In this document: positions 54,288 to 63,973 of the stretch, in pieces
How the letters are laid out: every line of letters starts with the position of its first letter
Numbering within the stretch: the stretch's first letter is position 1
Assembly: GCF_032921865.1 (NCBI RefSeq)
Contig: NZ_CP136684.1
Coordinates: 2,019,001-2,083,000 of the forward strand
DNA: 64,000 nt
Direction of reading: 5' to 3'
Origin: Thalassospira lucentensis
Lineage (GTDB): Bacteria > Pseudomonadota > Alphaproteobacteria > Rhodospirillales > Thalassospiraceae
Made by a program: the position numbers and the translations under genes
The notes under the pieces: model-generated
The model's input: only the letters and a program-made list of their open reading frames with translations
Told to the model about the DNA's origin: nothing
Databases searched by the model: none

Positions 54288-55820
54288 TCAATTCTCGATT
54301 GTTTCATTTGCGCCGTCGCCGGTATCTTCCGGGGCGGCATTCTGCTGCGCACGTTCTTCGGCCAGTGCTGCTTCACGCCGGGCGGCTTCCGCCTCGACCG
54401 CAGATTGCGGTGTGACCTGCATCTTTGCAAGGGCCGAAACCGGTGCAAGCTGAACTCCCTGACGCGCAAGCCGTGCCGACCAGTTGCGAAGGCGCTGAAT
54501 GGTGACAGGATAGGATTGCGCGATCCCGATGGCGACACCATTGCTTTTTGCCTGCTCAACCAGATCGTTCAGGCGGGCGTCAATTTGCCGTCGGCTTGGT
54601 ATTTCGTCGATCATGATATTGCCTATGGCATTCGGGGTGTCGGCATTCGATGCCAGTTGTGCGCCAAGACTGATCGATCCTGAATTCGTGCCTTCAACAT
54701 ACATCAGGCCCGTCCGGTCGATGAACTCGATAACCGGGCGGATGGCACTGTCAAGGCTGCCAAACTTTGATCCAAGATAACTGACCACACCAGCATAGCC
54801 GGGGAATCGCGCCAGCAACCATTCCAGCCTAACAAGGTTTTCACCTTCCGGAAGGCTGGTCAGAAGCGCACGTGGACCGGGATCGGACAGCGGGAAGTCG
54901 ATTGGCTCCATCGGCAACTGCAAGAATACTTCGTGACCCATCGCCCTTGCATTGGCCGCGACCTCGGGCAGATTGTTCGAATAGGGTGACAGCGCCAGCG
55001 AAATGTTCAGCGGCAAATCTTCGATTGCGGCCTGTGTTCTTTCACTATTCAGGCCGATACCGGTGACAATGATGCCGACATAGGGTTGGCCTTCAACCAC
55101 GTCAAACGGGCGCTTATAAGCATCAAACGGTGTCGTGCCATCATCGGCAATTCGCGGAATGCGCCCAAAGCTGCCTTCCTCATCCAGACCGGGAATGGGG
55201 GCCGGGCGCAAGGGATCTGGCTCTATGGGCTGATCAAGTGCACCTTCCTCGGCAAGGGCGGCAAGTTCTTCGGGGGTCGGTGTTGTGCTGCCGTCGGTCG
55301 TGCCATCCTGTCCCGGTGTTCCAACCAGATCGGCAACGCCTTCAAGCTGTTTGGCAATGTCCTCTGCATTTTGCGGTTCGCCGGACTGGTTGGTGTCGGC
55401 ATTGGCAAGGGCCTCCTGCTCGGCACGGGTGCGTTCTTCAACGTCACGCACGCCCTTGGCGATTTCTTCCTGAAGTTCGCGTTCGGAACCGGGAACAGCA
55501 GCGATTGTTTTCGGGCTGCCCAGATGGAACAGCCGCCATCCGGTTTCTGGATCAAGGATCGGGATCAGGCCAATTGCTGCGGCCCCGATGGGGCTTAGAA
55601 ACAGGGCAATGATCAGGAGCTTGGACAACCACCAGCGCCGCGATGGCGGACGCTTGGGCAGGCGTTCCCACTGGACCTCAATCGGCAGCTCGTTAAAGGG
55701 AAGATCCTCGTTAGACAGGGTGTTTGAAACATCATCTGTTTCTTCATCGCCCATGTCATCGAGAGTATCCCGTTCCTTCTTTCGGCCAAACCGCAAGGAT
55801 TTTATGAGTTTCCTGATCAC
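54288..55820 (-). CDS. Divergent polysaccharide deacetylase family protein (YibQ-like)
   Basis: A 510-residue protein with a basic cytoplasmic start, one TM anchor (LLIIALFLSPIGAAAIGLIP), an Ala/Glu/Pro-rich linker, and a C-terminal divergent polysaccharide deacetylase domain (from about residue 245: VGIIVTGIGLNSERTQAAIE, LSPYSNNLPEVAANARAMGH). The usual metal-binding pattern of active deacetylases is weak, so the activity is unproved. Start is a GTG at 55820 with a poor ribosome site. It is last but one in the envC-ctpA cluster, which suggests a cell-envelope role. Confidence 0.85.
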   Translation of the reverse strand: MIRKLIKSLRFGRKKERDTLDDMGDEETDDVSNTLSNEDLPFNELPIEVQWERLPKRPPSRRWWLSKLLIIALFLSPIGAAAIGLIPILDPETGWRLFHLGSPKTIAAVPGSERELQEEIAKGVRDVEERTRAEQEALANADTNQSGEPQNAEDIAKQLEGVADLVGTPGQDGTTDGSTTPTPEELAALAEEGALDQPIEPDPLRPAPIPGLDEEGSFGRIPRIADDGTTPFDAYKRPFDVVEGQPYVGIIVTGIGLNSERTQAAIEDLPLNISLALSPYSNNLPEVAANARAMGHEVFLQLPMEPIDFPLSDPGPRALLTSLPEGENLVRLEWLLARFPGYAGVVSYLGSKFGSLDSAIRPVIEFIDRTGLMYVEGTNSGSISLGAQLASNADTPNAIGNIMIDEIPSRRQIDARLNDLVEQAKSNGVAIGIAQSYPVTIQRLRNWSARLARQGVQLAPVSALAKMQVTPQSAVEAEAARREAALAEERAQQNAAPEDTGDGANETIEN

Positions 55821-55855
55821 GAAAGGTCAGTCTCTTTCGGTATTCGGTTCGCACC

Positions 55856-57160
55856 TCACCCTTGCGGGCGGGGTGCGAACAGGGCAATGCCCCGGATCAT
55901 GTCAAGTGCACGTGACAGCTGATAATCCTCTAGCGCGATTTCCTCGGCGGCACTGCGGCGATCATTTGCATCGCTTTCAGCATTGCTGATGGTTTCGTCC
56001 TCGTTGCGCAAGGCACCGTTAAGGTCGGCTTCGGACCGGCGCTGGGCGGCTTCGATGCTCTCTACACGTGCCTGTGGTACGATGATATCAGGCACAATGC
56101 CGACTTCCTGGATCGACTTACCCGACGGCGTGTAATAGCGCGCTGTGGTCAGACGAAGTGCCACGTTCCCCGGCATCGGCAGGATGGTCTGAACCGATCC
56201 CTTGCCAAAGCTGCGCGTTCCCATGATGACCGCCCGGCGGTGATCCTGAAGGGCACCGGCAACGATTTCCGATGCGGATGCCGAACCATCATTGACCAAT
56301 ACAATCATCGGAAGTCCGTCGGCAAGATCGCCCGGACGGGCGTTGTAACGTTCGGTGTTTTCGGTATCGCGCGGACGGGTTGATACGATTTCACCCTTGT
56401 CCAGGAACGCATCCGAAACCGAAATCGCCTGATCAAGCAATCCACCCGGATTGTTGCGCAGATCAATCACGAGGCCCTTCATTTCCGGGCCGATCTGATC
56501 GCGCATATCGGTGATCGCACGTTGCAGGCCGCTATAGGTCTGTTCGTTGAATTTGGTGATGCGGATATATCCGACATCGTCTTTTGCTTCGGAGCGGACC
56601 GACTGGATTTTGATCACGGCCCGGGTCAGCGTCACGTCAAACGGTGCGGCTTCGCCCTTGCGCATGATGGTCAGGCGGATATCGGTATTGACCTTGCCGC
56701 GCATCATCTCGACTGCCTCGTTCAGGCCAAGGCCCCGGATCGGTGTGCCGTCGATATGGGTGATGTAATCGCCCGGCTGCAAACCGGCTTTTTCGGCTGG
56801 CGTGTCATAAATCGGGGAAATGACTTTGACAAAGCCCTCTTCCATGGTGACTTCGATGCCAAGCCCGCCAAACTCGCCGCGGGTATCAACCTGCATTTCC
56901 TCGAAATTATCCATATTCAGATATGAGGAATGCGGATCAAGCGATGTGAGCATGCCGTTGATCGCAGCTTCAATAAGCTGCTTGTCATCGACTTCCTCGA
57001 CATATTTCGATTTCACCTGTTCAAACACATCGCCAAACAGGTTCAGCAGCCGATAGGTTTCGGCCGAAGTTGTTGGTGAAGATTGCGCCAGCGCGGGCGA
57101 AGCAAGGCCCAAAGTCATGCCGGTAGCGAGTGCGAATACTGCCAATCGAGAGGTTTTCAT
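55856..57160 (-). CDS. ctpA: Carboxy-terminal processing protease
   Basis: A periplasmic S41 protease of 434 residues. The signal peptide is MKTSRLAVFALATGMTLGLA. The PDZ domain (GLGIEVTMEEGFVKVI) precedes the catalytic domain with Ser in SASASEIVAGAL and Lys in FGKGSVQ. It probably trims peptidoglycan hydrolases or their regulators, in line with the envC gene that it overlaps by 4 bp. The C-terminal 60 residues are charged and rich in Glu, Asp and Arg. Confidence 0.95.
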   Translation of the reverse strand: MKTSRLAVFALATGMTLGLASPALAQSSPTTSAETYRLLNLFGDVFEQVKSKYVEEVDDKQLIEAAINGMLTSLDPHSSYLNMDNFEEMQVDTRGEFGGLGIEVTMEEGFVKVISPIYDTPAEKAGLQPGDYITHIDGTPIRGLGLNEAVEMMRGKVNTDIRLTIMRKGEAAPFDVTLTRAVIKIQSVRSEAKDDVGYIRITKFNEQTYSGLQRAITDMRDQIGPEMKGLVIDLRNNPGGLLDQAISVSDAFLDKGEIVSTRPRDTENTERYNARPGDLADGLPMIVLVNDGSASASEIVAGALQDHRRAVIMGTRSFGKGSVQTILPMPGNVALRLTTARYYTPSGKSIQEVGIVPDIIVPQARVESIEAAQRRSEADLNGALRNEDETISNAESDANDRRSAAEEIALEDYQLSRALDMIRGIALFAPRPQG

Positions 57161-58506
57161 CCACTTACCTTGCCGTTTTTCGAGGCCAGCCAGGGAAGCG
57201 GATTGACCGCTTCGCCGTCATGGCGCATCTCCAGATAGAGTTTAGGCGATATTTCACCCATTATTCCAACAGGTTCGCCCGCCAACAAATACTGTCCTAC
57301 CACACTGTCGAGCCGATCAAAACCGGCGATAAGACTATGGTATCCTTCGCCGTGTTCGATAATCAAGAGGCGGCCATAGCCACGGAACGGCCCGGCGAAT
57401 ACAACTTTGCCGTCAAAGGGGGATACGACTTGCGCGTTTGGGCGCGTATCGATCTCGATCCCTTTGGAATGTGTAACCGCCAATCCGTCCGGTCCGCGGG
57501 ACCGTTCGCCAAACAGTGTAACGACCTTCCCGCTTGCAGGCATACGCAATTGTCCGTGTGCCAGCGTGATCGAACTGCCAACGGCCATTTCTTCATCGGG
57601 GGCGGTTGACGGTTTGCTTGCCGGGGCCGTCTTTTCGGCAGGTGGGGCGGGTGGTTCGTTTCTGGCAATGGTCGATGGGGGCGGGGCAGGTTTGGGCTCT
57701 TCACGTTTGGCAATCTGGCGTTCCGGTTTCATGCGGGGTTCGGGAACGCCTTCTGCCCGCTTTTTCAGGCTTTCCAGAAGATCGCCCAGTGATTTTGCCT
57801 CGGTCGCCAGTTCATTGACGGCGCGCGATGCCATTTTGGCCTCTGCCTCGGTTTCCGAACGCAGTTTGCGCTTTTCGTTAAGCAGAGCGGCTAATGACTG
57901 GCGTTCTGCCTGTAATTCTTCGGTGGCGGATGCCATTTCGCTGCGGCGCGTGCGGATGTCTTCGCGAAGGGTGCCGATTTCTTCAAGTTCGGCCCGCAGA
58001 TCACGAGCATGCTGTTCGACGCCGGGCAAGGCGGCCTTCAGAAGGATCGCGGATCGCAACGTATCCTGCGGGCTGGTCGGAAGGGCGATCACGGCTTCTG
58101 GCGGAGTGGTCGACAGCCGCTGCAGGGCCATCAGGATGCGGGCATATTGCCCGGCTTTGTCTTCAAGGCTGGTGGCGGCGCGCTTTTCGCGGATTTCAAG
58201 TTCGGCAAGCTGGTCTTCAAGCTCGGTCAGCTTTGTCTCAAGGCGTTGGGCACGTCTGGCAACCGAAATGGCTTCGGATTGAAGCGCCTGTTCCTCGGTC
58301 CAGAGCTCTCGCGATTTGCGTGACAGGAATTCTTCCTGTTTCTGTTGTTCGGACAACTGGCTTTCAAGTTTATCAAGCTGGCTGTCGACCTTGCGCAGCG
58401 ACTGCGCAAAAGAGGGCGCAGCCCCGCCCGCAATCATGGCTGCAAGCACAGCCAGCGCAGGCAGGGCGGTCCTGGAACGCAGATCAGCTCGCAAGAAGCG
58501 CATCAT
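57157..58506 (-). CDS. envC: Murein hydrolase activator EnvC-like protein
   Basis: A periplasmic regulator of cell-wall amidases, 449 residues. A signal peptide near residues 1-35 (ALPALAVLAAMIAGG) is followed by a long coiled-coil (LDKLESQLSEQQKQEEFLS and onward), a Pro/Ala linker and a LytM-type domain ending with LYLEMRHDGEAVNPLPWL. The metal ligands of active LytM enzymes are degenerate: HSKGIEID replaces HxxxD and SLIAGFDR replaces HxH. This matches EnvC, which activates amidases rather than cutting itself. It overlaps gpmI by 23 bp and ctpA by 4 bp. Confidence 0.93.
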   Translation of the reverse strand: MMRFLRADLRSRTALPALAVLAAMIAGGAAPSFAQSLRKVDSQLDKLESQLSEQQKQEEFLSRKSRELWTEEQALQSEAISVARRAQRLETKLTELEDQLAELEIREKRAATSLEDKAGQYARILMALQRLSTTPPEAVIALPTSPQDTLRSAILLKAALPGVEQHARDLRAELEEIGTLREDIRTRRSEMASATEELQAERQSLAALLNEKRKLRSETEAEAKMASRAVNELATEAKSLGDLLESLKKRAEGVPEPRMKPERQIAKREEPKPAPPPSTIARNEPPAPPAEKTAPASKPSTAPDEEMAVGSSITLAHGQLRMPASGKVVTLFGERSRGPDGLAVTHSKGIEIDTRPNAQVVSPFDGKVVFAGPFRGYGRLLIIEHGEGYHSLIAGFDRLDSVVGQYLLAGEPVGIMGEISPKLYLEMRHDGEAVNPLPWLASKNGKVSG

Positions 58507-60076
58507 TCCCTTTCAAGCCCTTGATCAACGGTTTGCCGGTCATTTCCTTGGGCTGCGGCAGGCCGAGAAGCTGAAGCAACGTTGGCGCCACGTCGGCAAG
58601 GCGGCCATTTTCCAGTGTGACACCTTCTGGCCCGTTTACCAGAATGGTCGGCACCAGATTAAGCGTATGTGCGGTGTGCGGTTCACCGGTTTCCGGATCG
58701 ACCATCATCTCACAATTACCGTGATCAGCGGTAACGAACATCACACCGCCCACCGATTTAACCGCATCAACAACCTGCCCAAGGCAGGTATCAACTGCTT
58801 CAGCGGCTTTCATGGCGGCTGAAAGAATGCCGCTATGGCCGACCATGTCGGGATTGGCAAAGTTCAGAATGATCGCGTCATAGGTTTCTGCCCTGATAGC
58901 AGCCACCAGCTTTTCGGTTACTTCCGGGGCCGACATTTCGGGCTGGAGATCATAGGTCGCAACTTTGGGCGAGGGTACCAGAATACGGTCTTCGCCTTCG
59001 AAAACCTGTTCTTCGCCGCCGTTAAAGAAGAAGGATACATGCGGATATTTTTCGGTTTCCGCAATGCGCAACTGTTTCATGCCCGCCCTGGAAACAACTT
59101 CGCCAAAGATATTTGGCAACACCTGCGGCGGATAGATCGCATCCATATATTTCGCATGGTCGGACGAATATTCGACCATGCCGGCCTGTACGGCGAATTT
59201 GATCGGGGTGCCACGGTCAAAGCCGTCAAAGTCCGATGCGCAAATGGCGGCCAGAATTTCGCGTGCGCGGTCGGCGCGGAAATTGGTCATCAAAAGCCCG
59301 TCGCCATCTTTCATGCCGTTATAATCGCCAATTACGGTCGGCAGAACGAATTCATCCGTGGTATCGGCATCATAGGCCGCCTTGATCGCGGCTTCGGCAC
59401 TTTCGGCGGTGCGGCCATCGGCGTAATTCTTGCCCTGCACCATCGTGAAATAGGCTTGGCTGACACGTTCCCAGCGGTTGTCGCGATCCATCGCGTAATA
59501 ACGCCCGGTGACGGTCACGATTTCAACATTGGCATCGCCAATCAGGGAGCGGAATTTTTCAAGGAATTTGGCTGCACTCTTGGGCGCAGTATCGCGGCCA
59601 TCCAGATAGGCATGGATTTTTACCGGCACACCGGCTGATGCGATGATTTTGGCAAGGGCTGCCATATGGGCCTGATGGGAATGCACCCCACCTTCGGACA
59701 GAAGCCCTGCGATATGACAAACACCACCGCTTTCTTTCAGCTTGGCGATGACCTTTTTGACCGTGTCGGTTTCGGCAATCAAACCGGTTTTGACCGCGTC
59801 ATCAATTTTCGGCAGTTCCTGCATCACAACCCGACCGGCACCCAGATTCATATGGCCGACTTCCGAATTGCCCATCTGCCCTTCGGGCAGGCCGACATCC
59901 AGACCGCAAGCCTTTAAAAAGCCGGTCGGATTATTGGCATAAAGCGCGTCCCAAACAGGGGTATTGGCCAATGCAACCGCATTGTCCTTGCTTTCCTCGC
60001 GATAACCCCAGCCATCCAGAATGCACAGCACCACCGGACGCGGGCGCTTTACGGTATTTGATACAGTCACAATCAT
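58484..60076 (-). CDS. gpmI: 2,3-bisphosphoglycerate-independent phosphoglycerate mutase
   Basis: Interconverts 3- and 2-phosphoglycerate with two Mn ions and a phosphoserine. 530 residues. The phosphoserine is in GNSEVGHMNLGAGRVV; the metal-binding DGRDTAPKSA and ADHGNCEMM motifs are intact, and CILDGWGYRE is the metal site near the start. It is the head of the envC-ctpA-deacetylase-rppH group, an arrangement common in alphaproteobacteria. Confidence 0.97.
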   Translation of the reverse strand: MIVTVSNTVKRPRPVVLCILDGWGYREESKDNAVALANTPVWDALYANNPTGFLKACGLDVGLPEGQMGNSEVGHMNLGAGRVVMQELPKIDDAVKTGLIAETDTVKKVIAKLKESGGVCHIAGLLSEGGVHSHQAHMAALAKIIASAGVPVKIHAYLDGRDTAPKSAAKFLEKFRSLIGDANVEIVTVTGRYYAMDRDNRWERVSQAYFTMVQGKNYADGRTAESAEAAIKAAYDADTTDEFVLPTVIGDYNGMKDGDGLLMTNFRADRAREILAAICASDFDGFDRGTPIKFAVQAGMVEYSSDHAKYMDAIYPPQVLPNIFGEVVSRAGMKQLRIAETEKYPHVSFFFNGGEEQVFEGEDRILVPSPKVATYDLQPEMSAPEVTEKLVAAIRAETYDAIILNFANPDMVGHSGILSAAMKAAEAVDTCLGQVVDAVKSVGGVMFVTADHGNCEMMVDPETGEPHTAHTLNLVPTILVNGPEGVTLENGRLADVAPTLLQLLGLPQPKEMTGKPLIKGLKGNDALLAS

Positions 60077-60351
60077 AATCCCACGAAGTAAGGTACACGA
60101 AATAAGGTAAAAGGCTGAATTACCGGTAAAGATGGTTATTTTCCGGTAATTTCACCATCCGTACAATGACGTCGGGCGCGGTGGGTCCGCCATCAGACGC
60201 TGCCAATCATAGCATTTTCAACGCGCAATCTATCATGAATGGAAGCATTGAACAGCCTTCCGGCCGGGTATTTTTTGTGCGGTTGCAAAGCTGCTTTTTG
60301 ACAAGGCTTGCCACCTGCCTGTAATCTGGCATGCAACGGTGATACCTCGAA
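60077..60351. other. Divergent promoter region between gpmI and the glycine riboswitch
   Basis: A 275-bp gap. ATTACCGG (60119-60126) and CCGGTAAT (60143-60150) form an inverted repeat of 8 bp with a 16-bp spacer just upstream of gpmI. I see no gene in it; promoters for gpmI and for the riboswitch-led sdaA message must lie here. Confidence 0.45.
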
Positions 60352-60584
60352 TAACCGCGATGGGAGAGCCCGTTTTGATCCCGTGATCAGATCGGCGCCG
60401 AAGGAGCAATAGCCCCGAAAACTCTCAGGCAGATGGACCGTTGCGGATTGAGGCTCTGGAGAGAGAAAGCGGTACGGGGCCAACGCCCGGCACCATATTT
60501 CCACCGAAGGATGAAGCCATGTTGTCAAAGGCGGTTGTTTTTGGTGGCAGGGCGCACAATCTCAGGTCAAGGGACAGAGGGGGC
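60352..60584 (+). ncRNA. Tandem glycine riboswitch upstream of sdaA
   Basis: Aptamer I (about 60356-60444) has GGGAGAGCCCG, GCGCCGAAGGAGCAA and CCGAAAACTCTCAGGCA followed by GGACCG. Aptamer II (about 60452-60584) has CTCTGGAGAGA, CACCGAAGGATGAAGCC and AATCTCAGGTCAAGGGACAG. These are the core blocks of the glycine (gcvT) aptamer. A 9-bp hairpin (60604-60628) and GGGAGG precede the TTG start of sdaA. The second aptamer has a long variable arm. Glycine should turn expression on. Confidence 0.9.
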
Positions 60585-60603
60585 AAGACACCGGTTCTAT
60601 AAC

Positions 60604-60628
60604 GTCGTGCGGCATTTTTCCGCATGAC
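60604..60628 (+). promoter_or_regulatory. Hairpin between riboswitch and sdaA (possible expression platform)
   Basis: GTCGTGCGG pairs with CCGCATGAC (one G-U) around a CATTTTT loop. The ribosome site GGGAGG lies 10 bp further on. The stem may compete with the last aptamer helix or the ribosome site, but I cannot fold the whole region by eye. Confidence 0.4.
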
Positions 60629-60649
60629 AAAGAGCCGTGGGAGGCCCTT

Positions 60650-62065
60650 TTGACCGAAGAAAACAAACAACGTCCGCAAGACGTTAACCTTTCCGTTGTT
60701 GATCTTTATACCATCGGGATCGGGCCATCGAGTTCGCATACCGTCGGTCCGATGCGGGCAGGCTATCGGTTCTGTCTGGAACTCGAAGCCCGGAACATTT
60801 TGGAAAAAATCGGCTCGGTAATTGTTGATCTTTACGGATCGCTTGCCCTGACCGGCAAGGGGCACGCCACCGATACCGCGGTGATCATGGGGCTTTCGGG
60901 GGAACGACCGCGTTCTGTTGATCCCGACCGGATCGCACCGACGATGGATGCGATTGACCGGGACCGCGAATTACAGCTTTATGGTCGCCATCCGGTTTCC
61001 TTTAACCGCGATACCAATCTTGTGTTTCACATGGCCGAAAGCCTGCCCGAACATCCCAATGGTATGCGGATCACCGCCTTCGACCATGATGGTATTGTTT
61101 TGCACAAACAGGAATATTTCTCGGTCGGGGGTGGATTTATCGTCTCGGGAGATGATCGTGGGGCGGAATATTCCGGCGATAACATAACGCTGCCTTATCC
61201 TTTTTCCTCGGCCGACGAATTGATGGCGATCTGCAAACAGGAAAAGCTGTCTATTGCCGAAGTCATGGCCGAAAATGAAAAAAGCTGGCGCGACCCCGCC
61301 GAAACCGAGGAATTCGTTGATCGCGTGCATCGCGCGATGATGGATTGCATCGAACGGGGCTGCAAGTCGGATGGTATTCTGCCCGGCGGGCTGAATGTCA
61401 AACGGCGCGCGCGTAAACTTTACCTTGAACTGACCGAACGGCCCGAAGCGGGGCTTAAGGATCCGTTGACCGTGATTGACTGGGTCAATCTCTATGCCCT
61501 TGCGGTGAACGAAGAAAATGCTGCGGGTTCGCGCGTGGTTACGGCGCCGACCAACGGGGCAGCAGGCGTCATTCCCGCCGTGCTGCGCTATTACGAACGG
61601 TTCGGGGCCAATGTCACACAGGGAAAAATACGCGAATTCCTGTTAACCGCGGCGGCCATTGGTTCGATTTATAAAAAACGCGCCTCGATATCGGCTGCCG
61701 AAGTCGGTTGTCAGGGTGAGGTTGGTGTCGCCTGTTCGATGGCAGCCGGTGCCCTTTGTGCGGTTATGGGCGGCACGCCAGAACAGGTTGAAAACGCCGC
61801 CGAGATTGGTATGGAACATAACCTTGGCCTGACCTGTGATCCGATTGGCGGTCTGGTGCAGGTGCCTTGCATCGAACGCAACACCATGGGGGCGGTCAAG
61901 GCGATCAATGCCGCCCGTCTGGCGATGCGCGGTGATGGTCAGCATACAGTGTCACTCGACAAGGTTATCGAAACCATGCGCCAGACCGGTATCGACATGC
62001 AAAGCAAATACAAGGAAACCAGCCAGGGCGGGCTTGCGGTTAATGTCAACGTCGTTGAATGCTGA
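60650..62065 (+). CDS. sdaA: L-serine ammonia-lyase (single-chain SdaA)
   Basis: Converts serine to pyruvate and ammonia with an oxygen-sensitive [4Fe-4S] cluster. 471 residues. The start is TTG at 60650, preceded by [20 protein letters not shown] is the serine-binding signature; the FeS ligands are in [26 protein letters not shown]. Alpha and beta parts are fused. A glycine riboswitch ahead fits a route glycine to serine (by GlyA) to pyruvate that removes surplus glycine. A terminator follows. Confidence 0.96.
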   Translation: MTEENKQRPQDVNLSVVDLYTIGIGPSSSHTVGPMRAGYRFCLELEARNILEKIGSVIVDLYGSLALTGKGHATDTAVIMGLSGERPRSVDPDRIAPTMDAIDRDRELQLYGRHPVSFNRDTNLVFHMAESLPEHPNGMRITAFDHDGIVLHKQEYFSVGGGFIVSGDDRGAEYSGDNITLPYPFSSADELMAICKQEKLSIAEVMAENEKSWRDPAETEEFVDRVHRAMMDCIERGCKSDGILPGGLNVKRRARKLYLELTERPEAGLKDPLTVIDWVNLYALAVNEENAAGSRVVTAPTNGAAGVIPAVLRYYERFGANVTQGKIREFLLTAAAIGSIYKKRASISAAEVGCQGEVGVACSMAAGALCAVMGGTPEQVENAAEIGMEHNLGLTCDPIGGLVQVPCIERNTMGAVKAINAARLAMRGDGQHTVSLDKVIETMRQTGIDMQSKYKETSQGGLAVNVNVVEC

Positions 62066-62089
62066 TTTGCCTGTCGAAATGACCCTCAC

Positions 62090-62123
62090 ACACCTCCGAA
62101 GCAATTGTTTCGGGGGTGTTTTT
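62090..62123 (+). terminator. Rho-independent terminator of sdaA
   Basis: ACACCTCCGAA pairs with TTCGGGGGTGT (one wobble), 8-nt loop, then T5. It lies 25 bp after the sdaA stop. Confidence 0.85.
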
Positions 62124-62216
62124 CGTCCGGCCTGATTCTTGCCACCTTGGATCTGTATTCTGATATGCTCAAGTAATTAATAACGGGGCAAAGACCCCGA
62201 ACAGGTTGGGCAAAGC

Positions 62217-62750
62217 ATGAAAAAGAAACTGTTCCGCATCTATATTGCGGTCAGTCTGGATGGCTATATCGCGCGCACCAATGGTGCGGTTGACTGGCTC
62301 GATGATTTCGATCCGGCCGAGTTCGATTTTGAAGGCTTTCTGGGCACCGTGGGAACACTGATCATTGGGCGAAAAACCTTTGATCAGGTGATGGAATTTG
62401 GTGAATGGCCTTATGAGGATCGCCGCACGATTGTTCTGACATCGCGCGATTTACCCGATAAACGTCCGGCCAATACAGAGGCCTATGGCGGCAGTCTTGT
62501 CGAACTGGCAAGACTGCTTCGCGATGACAGATCGGATACCGGCGATATCTGGATCGTCGGCGGGGCCAGTGTCGTGACCCAGTTTCTGTTTGGCGGTCTT
62601 GTCGATCAGCTTGAAATGTTCATCATTCCGGAAATTCTGGGCGATGGCATCCGGCTGTTTGGCCGGGATGCTGCGGGCACAACACCGAAACTGGTGGCAT
62701 CGGAACACTACAAGTCCGGTGTTGTGCGCATGCAGTATGATTTGCGGTAA
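62217..62750 (+). CDS. Dihydrofolate reductase family protein (RibD C-terminal-like)
   Basis: A 177-residue protein of the DHFR/RibD reductase fold. It begins KKLFRIYIAVSLDGYIA, has IIGRKTFDQVMEFGEWPY and WIVGGASVVTQFLFGGLVDQ, and ends with a typical closing strand. Such small proteins use NADPH but most have no proven substrate; true folate reduction is possible but not shown. It is a single gene convergent with the lipoprotein gene, with only 6 bp between stops. Confidence 0.88.
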   Translation: MKKKLFRIYIAVSLDGYIARTNGAVDWLDDFDPAEFDFEGFLGTVGTLIIGRKTFDQVMEFGEWPYEDRRTIVLTSRDLPDKRPANTEAYGGSLVELARLLRDDRSDTGDIWIVGGASVVTQFLFGGLVDQLEMFIIPEILGDGIRLFGRDAAGTTPKLVASEHYKSGVVRMQYDLR

Positions 62751-62756
62751 GGCTGG

Positions 62757-63413
62757 TTATTTCAAGGTTTCCAGCTTTTCGGCAATCTTTGATGAAAGTT
62801 CGCGAAGGGCATTAACAGCACTGCTTTGCCAGTCGCTGTCGAGGACCATCTGCATCTTTTCCTGATAGCTGTCGGTGACTGTAACCGGTTCGCCCTTGTT
62901 CAGTTCGTTGCCCTTCAACGTCACTTCGGACTGGTTATGCACCGTGACCTGCCAGAAACCGGGTTCGAACCATGACCAGAACTTGATCAGGTCGGCATCG
63001 ACGGCGTCGGCGCTGTCATATTCGGCGTCCCCCGGTTCAAGAACACGGTATCCGGCCTGTTTGAAGCCGTTGGAGATTGCCTTGTTGACAGCATCGGCAA
63101 CGGTTTTGCCTTCGGGCAGCAAAACATCTCCCATCGCCATTCCGTAACCATTGCGTTTTCGGGCATAGGCACGCGACGTAAAGGCGACATCATCAATCTC
63201 GTCATTCGACAGCGACGGGATATCCGGTGTTGACGGATCAATCTCGAATTGGCGTTTGTCTTCGACCGAAACGATTTTAACGGCCGGCCCAGTCGCCGGG
63301 TTCTCAATTTTGGCCGGTTCCTGAATTTCGACAACGCTACGCGAAGCTGCGCACGCGCCGGTCAGCATTGCCAAACCGATAACGGCGGCAATCTTTAAGT
63401 ATCTGGTTTTCAT
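62757..63413 (-). CDS. Lipoprotein of unknown function
   Basis: A 218-residue lipoprotein. The signal MKTRYLKIAAVIGLAMLTGAC ends at a lipobox LTGAC, giving an acylated Cys at residue 21. The body has VKIVSVEDKRQFEI and GMAMGDVLLPEGKTVADAVN, and a Trp-rich strand DLIKFWSWFEPGFWQVTVHN. The layout resembles YajG/DUF-type envelope lipoproteins, but I cannot name the family. Confidence 0.75.
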   Translation of the reverse strand: MKTRYLKIAAVIGLAMLTGACAASRSVVEIQEPAKIENPATGPAVKIVSVEDKRQFEIDPSTPDIPSLSNDEIDDVAFTSRAYARKRNGYGMAMGDVLLPEGKTVADAVNKAISNGFKQAGYRVLEPGDAEYDSADAVDADLIKFWSWFEPGFWQVTVHNQSEVTLKGNELNKGEPVTVTDSYQEKMQMVLDSDWQSSAVNALRELSSKIAEKLETLK

Positions 63414-63514
63414 CGTTAATTCCCTTTCTCAAACAGATGGAGGAATACTCAGGGATAAATTTTGAAACAACTTATCCAAGAGTGGGGGAGCCGATGCTTT
63501 TGGTAACTTCGGGA

Positions 63515-63973
63515 TTATTCCCGGTGATAGGGATGATTGGTCTGGATCGCGTGGGCGCGGAAAAGCTGTTCGGTAATCAGGGCGCGCACCAGCATATGGG
63601 GCCATGTCGCCTTGCCAAGTGACCAGAGCGTATTGGCGCGTGATTTGATGGCGTCTCCATGCCCATCGGCTCCGCCAATGGCAAAGGCGATATTTCCTGC
63701 ATATTGATCGATCCAGCCTTCAAGTTTTGCGGCAAAATCGATGGAACCGTATTCGTGGCCACGCTCGTCAAGTGCGATCAGAAAGGCATTATCGGGGATG
63801 ACGCCCAGCAAAAGCTCCGCTTCGCGGTCTTTAAGCTGATTGGGCGGAAGCTTTTTCTTTTCTTCGACTTCCCGCACGGCAAAGGGCCAGCGCAGGCGCG
63901 CCGCGTAATGGTCAAAAAGATCTTTTTCGGGGCCGTTCTTCATCCGGCCCACTGCAGCAAGGGTAATTTGCAT
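63515..63973 (-). CDS. rlmH: 23S rRNA (pseudouridine-1915-N3)-methyltransferase
   Basis: A SPOUT methyltransferase that modifies helix 69 of 23S rRNA. 152 residues, normal length. It starts MQITLAAVGRMKNGPEKDLF and has IALDERGHEYGSIDFAAKLE, FAIGGADGHG with the SAM knot, and the C-terminal FRAHAIQTNHPYHRE. In related genomes rsfS-rlmH lies directly before gpmI; here four other features lie between them. Confidence 0.97.
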   Translation of the reverse strand: MQITLAAVGRMKNGPEKDLFDHYAARLRWPFAVREVEEKKKLPPNQLKDREAELLLGVIPDNAFLIALDERGHEYGSIDFAAKLEGWIDQYAGNIAFAIGGADGHGDAIKSRANTLWSLGKATWPHMLVRALITEQLFRAHAIQTNHPYHRE

